From positions 1-6,230 of the forward strand of contig JAUSKP010000061.1 of NCBI GenBank assembly GCA_030646555.1: a stretch of 6,230 nt of DNA, given 5' to 3'. The notes under the pieces were generated by a model. The model was not told where the DNA came from and searched no databases. It saw only the letters and a list, made by a program, of their open reading frames with translations. Numbering within the stretch: the first letter of the stretch is position 1; every line of letters begins with the position of its first letter. This DNA is from a bacterium. Lineage in GTDB: Bacteria; Patescibacteriota; Minisyncoccia; UBA6257; 02-FULL-45-10c. Of this stretch, positions 1-4,932 are shown piece by piece. Position numbers and translations under genes: made by a program.

Positions 1-63
1 CATTGCGAGGAGTCTGCGACGTGGCAATCTATCTGTGAGATTGCTTCGGCGGCACTTGCAATG
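1..63. repeat. Dispersed imperfect-palindrome repeat (CATTGCGAGG type), probably cut by the window edge
   Basis: The ends CATTGC (1-6) and GCAATG (58-63) are complementary. The inner arms GCAATCT (24-30) and AGATTGC (38-44) pair perfectly around a 7-nt loop, with CGACG/CGGCG partly pairing between them. The overall pattern of CATTGCGAGG, GGCAATCT, AGATTGC and GCAATGACGG resembles a palindromic repeat family I recall from many unrelated bacterial genomes. That recollection is from memory and not searched. It lies past the 3' end of the large minus-strand gene and has no T-tract, so it is not an obvious terminator. It may begin before position 1. Confidence 0.6.
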
Positions 64-72
64 ACGGACTGG

Positions 73-93
73 ATTCCAAATCAAGTTTGGAAT
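73..93. repeat. Short perfect hairpin next to the dispersed repeat
   Basis: ATTCCAAA (73-80) and TTTGGAAT (86-93) form an 8-bp stem around the loop TCAAG. It follows the palindrome at 1-63 and may be a second module of the same repeat. It lies about 30 nt past the stop codon of the minus-strand gene ending at 121. No U-run follows on either strand, so a terminator call is weak. Confidence 0.5.
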
Positions 94-97
94 GACA

Positions 98-127
98 ATT
101 CGTTCATTCGTACTAATTCGCTATTCG
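98..127. repeat. Degenerate ATTCG tandem repeat overlapping a gene 3' end
   Basis: ATTCG occurs at 98, 106, 116 and 123 (spacing 8, 10 and 7). The last copy overlaps the final codons of the 121-3123 gene, so the end of the protein and its TAG stop (121-123) are made of repeat sequence. The 15-mer at 98-112 (ATTCGTTCATTCGTA) recurs exactly at 4489-4503. Confidence 0.6.
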
Positions 128-3123
128 CTGATTACCTCAACCTTAGCCTCAAAAGATTTGAAAACGTCTGAATTGTTGCAAGTCAAAATGTAATTAGTGG
201 TTTGAGCCGGAGAAACGCGCAATGAGCCATATGTTTTAATTGTCGCGTTTGTGGTATTTGGGCTCAAACTGCATTCATCGGCATAATCGCATTTCCAAGA
301 AAGTTCGGATTCGGTCACGAAAGCGGATGTTTTATTTAATGAAGGCGGCAAGGCGGTAAAAGAACAGACCGGAGCTTCGGCAACTCTCAAAGTAATTGAT
401 TTAGAAGTTGTTCCTAATTGGCCGGCGCAAGTCAAGGTGTAAATAAAATCTTTTTTAGAAGAACTTACAAAGCTTTGTATTCCGCTTAGATTTTTAGATC
501 CGCTCCAAGATCCGGAAGCTTCACAAGTAGTAGCATTTATAACATCCCAAAATACATTGAAACTGGCCGGGGTTCCTAAGACCTGTTCCGATGCATCATT
601 GCCGTTAATTTTCAGATCAATCACTGGGGCTGTTTCAGGAGACGGCACATTTTCCACGATTATATTTATATAAGAGATATTGGAAAACTTGTCATCGTTC
701 TGGAGCAGTTTGAAAACACCGTATTTGTAAGTTCCCGGTTCATCGCTGAAAGTAAATGTTCCGAGCTTTGTATTGCAGGCTCCGGATGTTTCCGGATCTC
801 TCACCATCCCATCAAATTTTGGGGGATCTATTATCAGATTATTGTTGTATAAGCAGTATCCCCCAAAAGAAAGAAGTTCGCTCCACAATCCGGAAGAGTC
901 CCTGGTTGTTTTTCCGTCACTATTTATATCCTGGTCCACTTTAATATAAATATCGGTCGGTTCGCCGCGAATCACTCTTATATTTTGAGAATAATTTATT
1001 TGGTCGGTGCTTACCGAAGCTTCAGCGAACGGCATACTCACCGTTCCGCTTCCGCCCAGTCCTAAACCGCCAAGCAAGCCATTTCCGCCAAGCAAACCGC
1101 TGTTTGAGCTGTTCACTATATTTATTTCCACTGAATCAGAGCCATAGCCTGGGCAATAAAGCGAATAGGTATATCTTCCGTTTTTATTTAAAGACACACT
1201 TTCATTTCCCGCTTTTGTTTTAACGCTAAGCCAAGAACCGGTGGCTAAACAATATGTGTCTAGATTCCAAGACAATGTGAAAGTGGCTGGCGCGCTCAAA
1301 GTAACCGGGCCATCAGTTTCATTTACTTTCAGATCAATGGTTTGTTTGGTTGAAGTTGCAACTCCTATAATTTCCTGATCTGCTGGCGGAACGAATGGCG
1401 TTATTTCTAACCCCGATGTAATTTCACCGGCTTTAACCGCGATGGTTACAGTTTTTTTGGTATCTGGACCATTAGCTATTATATTTTTAGCCGTCAAAGT
1501 ATAGGTGGTGGTAACATCCGGATTTACTGTTGCGCTTCCGTCATTTTTCACCTTGCCCACGCCCTGATTTATATTTATTTCAGATGCGCCTGAAATATTC
1601 CAGCTCAAAACAACAGGTTCGCCTTTTTGAATTTCTGTTCTGTCTGCGGTAAATTGACCCTCGGGAACAGCTACTTTTCCGGCTTCCTTTGCGTAAATTA
1701 TTATTTTTTGAGATGCCTTTTTTTGCTCAGGGAATTTGCCTTCAGCTTCCAGCCAAAAAGTATAAAAACCTCCTGTGTCCGTTCCTTCAAAATTTAGAGT
1801 TTGAGGTTTAGCGGTATTGTTGACGGTCGCAGTGGAAAGAATAATTTTTTTATCTAAAATAGTTTTCTGTTTCCAAAGTTTTACAGATTTGGCATTTTCC
1901 ACTTCCCAACTTAATTTGACGGGCATATTTATAGGCACTTGATAGTTAGCGCCAACTCCCGTGTATTTAGTTAAATTTTCGCTCTCAATTGCGTTAAAGT
2001 TTATCTCTGGATCGGCAGGAATATTGCCGACATATATTGTTATAGGGTCCGTTGGTACAGTGCCTCGTTCCGGAGAAACTTTTCCGTCTAACACGCCATA
2101 ACAAGAAAGCGTATATCTATATATTCCTTCATTGGCCACGCTAAATGTGTATTCGCCTTTTGCCGGAGTGATTGCTCCAGTTGATCCGTCTACTGCAACT
2201 GCGTCGGCTTTTATTGATTGAGAAAAATCCTCTAATGTCGTCGCATCTTTACCGGACAAAGTGCAGTTTGCTCCCGGATTGGAAAGAGTCCAATTTATTG
2301 TAAAACTTCCCTGGTCAGCAACTTCTCTGCGGCCATTTCTATATGCCTGATCCCCTGTTTCGCCGGAAGTAGGAACTATATTTGATGATATAGACATTGC
2401 TCCCGGATCTTTAAGGCCGCATCCGCTGATGGAACCATCTGGGAAATTACCTACAGTAAGAAAAGTATTTTTTGTTTTAATGTTGCCGTACGTGCCAAAA
2501 GTAAGCGCGCAGGCAATATTGCCACGTCGTGTTGCCGCTAAAGATCCTGGTAAACACGACCTGATCATGGCCGTCTTGGTATTGATATAAATCTGAGCTC
2601 CGAGAAGATAGGGGGTCACGCATGGATTTGCGCCTGCGTGTCCATCGCATTCTGGTATTGATGGAATTGTTTGAATACCGCCACCCCGCCTGGCGCAACC
2701 ATAGTCTTGCGTAAGATTGCCGAACTTGCTCCAATCAACAGAGTTAGTGCTTTGAATTACGGTTTTAATATATTGCGCGTTTTCTCCGCCTTGTCCATAT
2801 GGGACCTTGATTAAATTAAGGTTGACTCCAGCTATACTTCTGATCGCACCGCCGCCATCTAAACGTAGTTTAGCCGATTCTTGAATAGAACATATTTCAT
2901 TGGCAGGAAGATTGTTTGGCGTGAGATCGCCATTGCTTTGAACCGTAAAACAATTTCTTCCCAGATCGTAATTATAAGCCGCAAGACTAGAACTAACCGA
3001 TAATGCAAAAAAACCAAAAGTTAATAATAAAATTAATTTAATCCCGCACCCTTTTTTAGGGGTCGGAGTTGAATTTAAAAATTTATTATTAATAAAAGGT
3101 GCGGGATTAATTTTGTTGTTCAT
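121..3123 (-). CDS. Large secreted protein with Cys-rich N-terminal region and multiple Ig-like domains
   Basis: A 1000-residue protein predicted to be exported and to act at the cell surface or outside; ligand unknown. Residues 1-26 are a long polar n-region, about 27-46 a hydrophobic core, and SLA-AY near 46-50 a likely signal peptidase I site. Residues 50-250 are Cys-rich (C58, C78, C143, C159, C168, C190, C205, C235). Then come beta-sandwich units near 251-365, 370-480, 490-565, 575-671, 700-826, 833-915 and 918-998. Most show an LSW-type strand B motif (W278, W406, W508, W619, W859, W943) and a Y-T-L-x-C-type strand F motif; candidate disulfides are C287-C341, C625-C657, C867-C899 and C944/C951-C982. 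A Gly/Leu linker covers 676-693. No C-terminal membrane anchor or LPxTG motif is visible. A stop codon two codons upstream fixes ATG 3123 as the first in-frame start, but no Shine-Dalgarno sequence precedes it. A TATAAT lies only 2 nt upstream, too close for a normal -10. Adhesin or surface-layer roles are guesses. Confidence 0.9.
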   Translation of the reverse strand: MNNKINPAPFINNKFLNSTPTPKKGCGIKLILLLTFGFFALSVSSSLAAYNYDLGRNCFTVQSNGDLTPNNLPANEICSIQESAKLRLDGGGAIRSIAGVNLNLIKVPYGQGGENAQYIKTVIQSTNSVDWSKFGNLTQDYGCARRGGGIQTIPSIPECDGHAGANPCVTPYLLGAQIYINTKTAMIRSCLPGSLAATRRGNIACALTFGTYGNIKTKNTFLTVGNFPDGSISGCGLKDPGAMSISSNIVPTSGETGDQAYRNGRREVADQGSFTINWTLSNPGANCTLSGKDATTLEDFSQSIKADAVAVDGSTGAITPAKGEYTFSVANEGIYRYTLSCYGVLDGKVSPERGTVPTDPITIYVGNIPADPEINFNAIESENLTKYTGVGANYQVPINMPVKLSWEVENAKSVKLWKQKTILDKKIILSTATVNNTAKPQTLNFEGTDTGGFYTFWLEAEGKFPEQKKASQKIIIYAKEAGKVAVPEGQFTADRTEIQKGEPVVLSWNISGASEININQGVGKVKNDGSATVNPDVTTTYTLTAKNIIANGPDTKKTVTIAVKAGEITSGLEITPFVPPADQEIIGVATSTKQTIDLKVNETDGPVTLSAPATFTLSWNLDTYCLATGSWLSVKTKAGNESVSLNKNGRYTYSLYCPGYGSDSVEINIVNSSNSGLLGGNGLLGGLGLGGSGTVSMPFAEASVSTDQINYSQNIRVIRGEPTDIYIKVDQDINSDGKTTRDSSGLWSELLSFGGYCLYNNNLIIDPPKFDGMVRDPETSGACNTKLGTFTFSDEPGTYKYGVFKLLQNDDKFSNISYINIIVENVPSPETAPVIDLKINGNDASEQVLGTPASFNVFWDVINATTCEASGSWSGSKNLSGIQSFVSSSKKDFIYTLTCAGQLGTTSKSITLRVAEAPVCSFTALPPSLNKTSAFVTESELSWKCDYADECSLSPNTTNATIKTYGSLRVSPAQTTNYILTCNNSDVFKSFEAKVEVISE
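3037..3110. repeat. 13-bp inverted repeat with GGTGCGGG core inside the signal-peptide coding region
   Basis: TTAATCCCGCACC (3037-3049) and its exact reverse complement (3098-3110) are separated by 48 bp, within the first 90 nt of the large secreted-protein gene. They encode residues 5-9 (INPAP) and 25-29 (GCGIK). The CCCGCACC core is shared with the hairpin at 3338-3367 in the upstream spacer. In the mRNA the arms could pair just after the start codon. Confidence 0.6.
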
Positions 3124-3186
3124 AGATTATATTTTTTCGTATAAATTCATCATGCGTTGATTACATATAGTTTATCATTTTTTGAT

Positions 3187-3337
3187 ATTAGACAACAAAT
3201 AGAAGCATTTGAAAAAAAGTCTAATGTCTAATTACTAATTTCTAATCAATGTCTAATGCTCTAATATCTAATGTCCAAAACTTTAGGAACTTGGTCATTA
3301 GGATTTGATTGGGCATTAGGAATCAGGAATTAGAAAC
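3187..3337. repeat. Degenerate TCTAAT / ATTAGA repeat spacer
   Basis: This lies in the 290-bp gene-free spacer between the secreted-protein gene and yraN. TCTAAT occurs at 3220, 3227, 3241, 3252, 3260 and 3267, with ACTAAT at 3234; the first two form a tandem GTCTAAT pair (3219-3232). From about 3297 the motif appears on the other strand (ATTAGGA twice, then ATTAGAA), so the block is roughly inverted about 3285. No coding potential is evident. Confidence 0.6.
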
Positions 3338-3367
3338 CCCGCACCAGAAACTTTGTTTCGGTGCGGG
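3338..3367 (-). terminator. Strong hairpin, candidate terminator 2 of yraN
   Basis: CCCGCACC (3338-3345) pairs with GGTGCGGG (3360-3367). After one bulged A (3346), GAAAC (3347-3351) pairs with GTTTC (3355-3359) around a 3-nt loop. This gives 13 bp in total. It lies downstream of yraN on the minus strand, but the tract that follows (GGTTTCTAATTCC) is only weakly U-rich. It could instead be a dispersed hairpin repeat. Confidence 0.45.
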
Positions 3368-3373
3368 ACTAGT

Positions 3374-3401
3374 CCAGCACCGAGCCTTGCTCTGGTGCTG
3401 G
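3374..3401 (-). terminator. Strong hairpin, candidate terminator 1 of yraN
   Basis: CCAGCACC (3374-3381) pairs with GGTGCTGG (3394-3401). GAGC (3382-3385) pairs with GCTC (3389-3392) around the loop CTT, with one bulged T (3393). It ends 12 nt beyond the yraN stop codon. Its build (8-bp outer stem, one bulge, 4-5 bp inner stem, 3-nt loop) repeats that of the next hairpin, so the two look like paralogous copies. On the plus strand it is followed by TTGTTTTA, a better U-run, so bidirectional action is possible. Confidence 0.5.
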
Positions 3402-3413
3402 GTTGTTTTAGCT

Positions 3414-3812
3414 CTATATATTTTCATAATGCCTTACTTGGCAATATTTTAATAATTCTTTTGAGTCAATATTTTCGGGGTTTGAATGATCTATTTCTAC
3501 AGCCAATAGATCTATTTGCCACCCTTTATTATCGCTTATCAACTCTGGGTGATTATTAGCATATAAATAAGCGGTTCTTTTAACCTTTTTTAATTTTGTT
3601 GAGTGAAGGTTTTCTTCCGGATTTAGGAAGCTAGACTTCTTAAGAGCCTTAACTTCAACAAATACTAATACCCCATTCTCGTTTTTGCATATAATATCTA
3701 TCTCCCCCCATGTTTCACGGTAATTCCTATCAATAATCTTGTACTTATTGTTTAACAAGTATTGGCAGGCGAGATCTTCGCCTATTTGGCCTATTTTGAT
3801 GTTGTTTGGCAT
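3414..3812 (-). CDS. yraN: YraN / UPF0102 family protein, predicted PD-(D/E)xK nuclease fold
   Basis: A 132-residue protein, full length for this family. The N-terminal helix carries the family pattern G-x-x-G-E-D-x-A-x-x-Y-L (G8, G11, E12, D13, A15, Y18, L19). Next come N30-x-R32, GEIDII (36-41, catalytic-type D39) and VFVEVK (50-55, E53 and K55), which together form the PD-(D/E)xK-like core. Later family features are the basic K-rich stretch near 73-79, WQIDLLAVE (98-106) and a terminal RHYENI. UPF0102 proteins are predicted nucleases or Holliday-junction-resolvase-like proteins of poorly known role; activity here is inferred only. The ATG at 3812 has no Shine-Dalgarno sequence, but an extended -10 promoter lies about 22 nt upstream. 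Codons 32-35 (RETW) contain a copy of the GTGAAACA octamer that fills the spacer upstream. Two hairpins follow the stop codon. Confidence 0.93.
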   Translation of the reverse strand: MPNNIKIGQIGEDLACQYLLNNKYKIIDRNYRETWGEIDIICKNENGVLVFVEVKALKKSSFLNPEENLHSTKLKKVKRTAYLYANNHPELISDNKGWQIDLLAVEIDHSNPENIDSKELLKYCQVRHYENI

Positions 3813-3820
3813 ATTAGTAG

Positions 3821-3862
3821 TGTTTCACACTATATTTTAGCATATTTCTGTAGTGTGAAACA
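3821..3862. promoter_or_regulatory. Operator-like inverted repeat flanking the yraN promoter
   Basis: TGTTTCACACTA (3821-3832) and TAGTGTGAAACA (3851-3862) are exact 12-bp inverted arms around 18 bp that contain the -10 element. Each arm ends in the octamer GTGAAACA. A further direct copy follows 12 bp away (3867-3874). The position over the -35 and start site fits a repressor site. No candidate regulator gene is in the window. Confidence 0.5.
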
Positions 3863-3863
3863 A
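3834..3863 (-). promoter_or_regulatory. Predicted extended -10 promoter of yraN
   Basis: On the minus strand TGCTAAAAT (3842-3834) matches an extended -10 (TGnTATAAT). TTGTTT (3863-3858) is a modest -35 at an 18-bp spacer. The predicted start site lies near 3827, giving a leader of roughly 15 nt. A GTGAAACA octamer overlaps the -35 (3855-3862) and another covers the start site (3821-3828), so a protein bound to them would probably affect transcription. Confidence 0.5.
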
Positions 3864-4014
3864 TTTGTGAAACAATTTTAGCAGTTTGTTCATAAATTGG
3901 TGTCTAATGTTTCACAAAAGTGTTAAACATCGGTACATATCTTGTGCTTTGAGCCTTAATTTTGTAAAACGTGAAACAATATCTGTAATTGATTTAGTAT
4001 TTAGTATTAGTATT

Positions 4015-4155
4015 TGTTTGTCGTGAAACATATATAATTAGAGTACAAGAATGTTTGTCGTGAAACAATTGTAAGTTTTTATACCTAAGTAACTAATATA
4101 TGTTTACCGTGAAACAATATTCATATTTCTTGAATCATTTGTTTGTCGTGAAACA
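4015..4155 (+). repeat. Four direct 16-bp parS-like repeats
   Basis: TGTTTGTCGTGAAACA occurs exactly at 4015-4030, 4052-4067 and 4140-4155, and as TGTTTACCGTGAAACA at 4101-4116. All four match parS TGTTTCACGTGAAACA at 14 of 16 positions, differing only at positions 6 and 7. They keep the TGTTT...AAACA dyad and share one orientation. A fifth, weaker site is TGTAAAACGTGAAACA (3963-3978). The repeats could be centromere-like ParB-family sites, iterons, or operators; the sequence alone does not decide. Confidence 0.6.
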
Positions 4156-4178
4156 TAATTTATAGGCATATTTATACT

Positions 4179-4214
4179 AATAATTCGGCAATCGTAGTCA
4201 ATTGCCGAATTATT
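4179..4214. repeat. 14-bp perfect hairpin in the repeat spacer
   Basis: AATAATTCGGCAAT (4179-4192) and its exact complement ATTGCCGAATTATT (4201-4214) flank an 8-nt loop. The GC core GGCAAT with AT-rich outer pairs could act as a weak bidirectional terminator, but no gene clearly ends here. A 10-bp palindrome, CTATCGATAG, lies further on at 4256-4265. Otherwise 4216-4287 shows nothing recognisable. Confidence 0.5.
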
Positions 4215-4287
4215 CTTGCCAGATTAGCTTAATAAGGCACCTATTATAATTAATGCTATCGATAGTTAGGTGGGGTAGTCGCTCCAA

Positions 4288-4325
4288 TATTTAAACCGTG
4301 AAACATATGTTTCACGGTTTAAATA
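4288..4325. repeat. Perfect 38-bp palindrome with two inverted GTGAAACA copies
   Basis: Every base from 4288 to 4306 pairs with its partner from 4325 back to 4307. The centre is CATATG. The core GTGAAACA-TA-TGTTTCAC (4298-4315) has the half-sites in the opposite order to parS, and both are flanked by CC/GG and then TTTAAA-type sequence. This is the only place in the array where two octamers face each other at close range. It may be a high-affinity site for whatever binds the array. Confidence 0.7.
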
Positions 4326-4411
4326 GTAACGTCCCCTAATTGTTCTTCAATATAGTCAGCGGCTTTTTCTAGGCCGTTGTCTAAATGATACAATTCAAGA
4401 ATTTTATACAC
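4319..4411 (-). pseudogene. Short coding-like fragment (about 30 residues)
   Basis: Reading from a GTG at 4411 gives about 30 residues ending at TAA (4319-4321), which lies in the arm of the 38-bp palindrome. The stretch KILELYHLDNGLEKAADY followed by IEEQLGDVTI looks like real protein: amphipathic, acidic/hydrophobic, and richer in G and C than the flanks. An in-frame stop lies upstream of the possible TTG/GTG starts, and no Shine-Dalgarno sequence is seen. It may be the C-terminal remnant of a lost gene or a very small gene. I do not recognise the family. Confidence 0.3.
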
Positions 4412-4420
4412 ATACAAATA

Positions 4421-4503
4421 TACGAATCATACTAATATTACGAATGACTACAAATAAGAAAGACTGATATTCGTACCCATTCGTTATTATTCGTTCATTC
4501 GTA
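4421..4503. repeat. Degenerate ACGAAT / ATTCGT repeat cluster
   Basis: ACGAAT appears at 4422 and 4440, and its complement ATTCGT at 4469, 4479, 4489 and 4497: six copies in about 81 bp, arranged as an inverted set. The 15-mer ATTCGTTCATTCGTA (4489-4503) is identical to 98-112. The cluster overlaps the 3' end of the 51-residue gene at 4495. Confidence 0.6.
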
Positions 4504-4650
4504 GATTGGTATATTATATTTTTTTAACATTAGTAGGGGAACGTATTTTTCCATAAGCTTTCTTTCTATTTCAACGGAAATATTCCGTTCTATCGCGGCT
4601 TCTTTTTCTTCCGGTGAAAATTCCTTTCGAGGCGTTTCTATAAAAGCCAT
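4495..4650 (-). CDS. Small hypothetical protein, 51 residues
   Basis: ATG at 4650 opens a 51-codon frame ending at TGA (4495-4497). The protein starts MAFIETPRKEFSPEEKEAA, continues through a charged, helix-prone middle (IERNISVEIERKLMEKY) and ends in a hydrophobic/basic segment, VPLLMLKKYNIPIYE. The alternating charge pattern and SPEEKEAA-type helix cap look like real protein. There is no signal peptide or membrane segment, and I do not recognise the family. No Shine-Dalgarno sequence precedes the start; AT-rich -10-like elements (TATATA, TTAAAAT) lie within 20 nt, so a very short leader is possible. The last two codons and the stop are made of the ACGAAT repeat. It is the nearest gene upstream of tRNA-Val and is transcribed away from it. 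Confidence 0.5.
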   Translation of the reverse strand: MAFIETPRKEFSPEEKEAAIERNISVEIERKLMEKYVPLLMLKKYNIPIYE

Positions 4651-4749
4651 ATTTTAACGATATATAAATTTGCATATACCCGAAAGACCGGCGGAATAAA
4701 AAATATTAAGCGATCCAAGTTCGTTGATTTAAAAAAATATTATTGTTAT

Positions 4750-4755
4750 TATAAT
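4750..4755 (+). promoter_or_regulatory. -10 element of the tRNA-Val gene
   Basis: A perfect TATAAT lies 7 nt before the mature tRNA 5' end. A TTGATT at 4724-4729 is a possible -35, but its spacing (20 bp) is long. The usual distance puts the start site at about 4761-4763, at or within 2 nt of the first tRNA base. The rest of 4651-4749 is AT-rich with no gene seen. Confidence 0.6.
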
Positions 4756-4762
4756 TTTTTAA

Positions 4763-4834
4763 GCGCGCTTAGCTCAGTGGTAGAGCAACTCCTTTACACG
4801 GAGTGGGTCGGGGGTTCAATTCCCTCAGCGCGCA
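4763..4834 (+). tRNA. tRNA-Val, anticodon TAC
   Basis: A complete 72-nt cloverleaf. The acceptor stem GCGCGCT/AGCGCGC is perfect, and the D stem is GCTC/GAGC with a 7-nt loop containing GG. The anticodon stem ACTCC/GGAGT holds the loop TTTACAC, giving anticodon TAC, which reads GUA and probably other GUN codons. The variable loop is GGGTC, the T stem is GGGGG/CCCTC with one G-U pair and loop TTCAATT, and the discriminator is A. The CCA end is not encoded (ACTTTTT follows), so a CCA-adding enzyme would be needed. The T-run right after the acceptor stem may help end transcription. Confidence 0.97.
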
Positions 4835-4906
4835 CTTTTTAAAATGTTCACTAGCCGGCAAGGCTTTGGATAATTAATTTAATATTTATTTTTAAGTAAA
4901 ATAAAA

Positions 4907-4932
4907 TCCGCCCCGATGCTTATCGGGGCGGA
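4907..4932 (-). terminator. Intrinsic terminator overlapping the stop codon of the 138-residue gene
   Basis: TCCGCCCCGAT (4907-4917) and ATCGGGGCGGA (4922-4932) form a perfect 11-bp GC-rich stem with a 4-nt loop. On the minus strand it is followed by TTTTATTTTACTT, a good U-tract. The 5' arm encodes the last codons of the gene and the TAA stop (4920-4922) begins at the end of that arm and fills most of the loop. Confidence 0.85.

Larger units (their letters stand above)
3711..4315. repeat. Array of 12 GTGAAACA octamers (parS half-site)
   Basis: GTGAAACA occurs on the plus strand at 3855, 3867, 3971, 4023, 4060, 4109, 4148 and 4298. On the minus strand it occupies 3711-3718 (inside yraN), 3821-3828, 3908-3915 and 4308-4315. 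I find no copy elsewhere in the window. With equal base frequencies about 0.02 copies would be expected in 605 bp on both strands. Two context classes appear: TGTGAAACA near the yraN promoter (3821-3915), and YCGTGAAACA or ACGTGAAACA for the rest. The octamer is exactly one arm of the bacterial ParB site parS (TGTTTCACGTGAAACA). Spacing between distal copies is irregular (52, 37, 49, 39 and 150 bp). Confidence 0.75.

Noticed and set aside
756..944. Plus-strand reading frame of 62 codons
   Set aside because: Antisense shadow of the large secreted-protein gene; no ribosome site and not protein-like.
2477..2734. Minus-strand frame of 85 codons
   Set aside because: Out-of-frame overlap within the large secreted-protein gene, rich in Arg and Trp as expected for a shadow frame.
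3126..3131. TATAAT as -10 element of the large secreted-protein gene
   Set aside because: It is only 2 nt from the ATG, so the start site would fall within or after the start codon, and no later start codon precedes the signal peptide.
3353..3559. Plus-strand frame of 68 codons
   Set aside because: It runs through two hairpins and the antisense of yraN; explained by those features.
3826..3842. NrdR box (ACACTATAT half)
   Set aside because: Only the left half matches; the right half (TTTTAGCA) does not, and no ribonucleotide reductase gene is nearby.
3963..4155. CRISPR array
   Set aside because: The repeats are 16 bp and imperfect, spacing varies from 37 to 52 bp, the spacers are simple AT-rich DNA and no cas gene is present.
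4404..4412. DnaA box TTATACACA, hinting at oriC beside the parS-like array
   Set aside because: A single match to TTATnCACA is expected by chance at roughly 0.2 per window of this size; no cluster, no dnaA or dnaN.
4852..4864. Weak hairpin AGCC-GGCAA-GGCT as tRNA terminator
   Set aside because: Only 4 bp with a short T-run; not enough to call.
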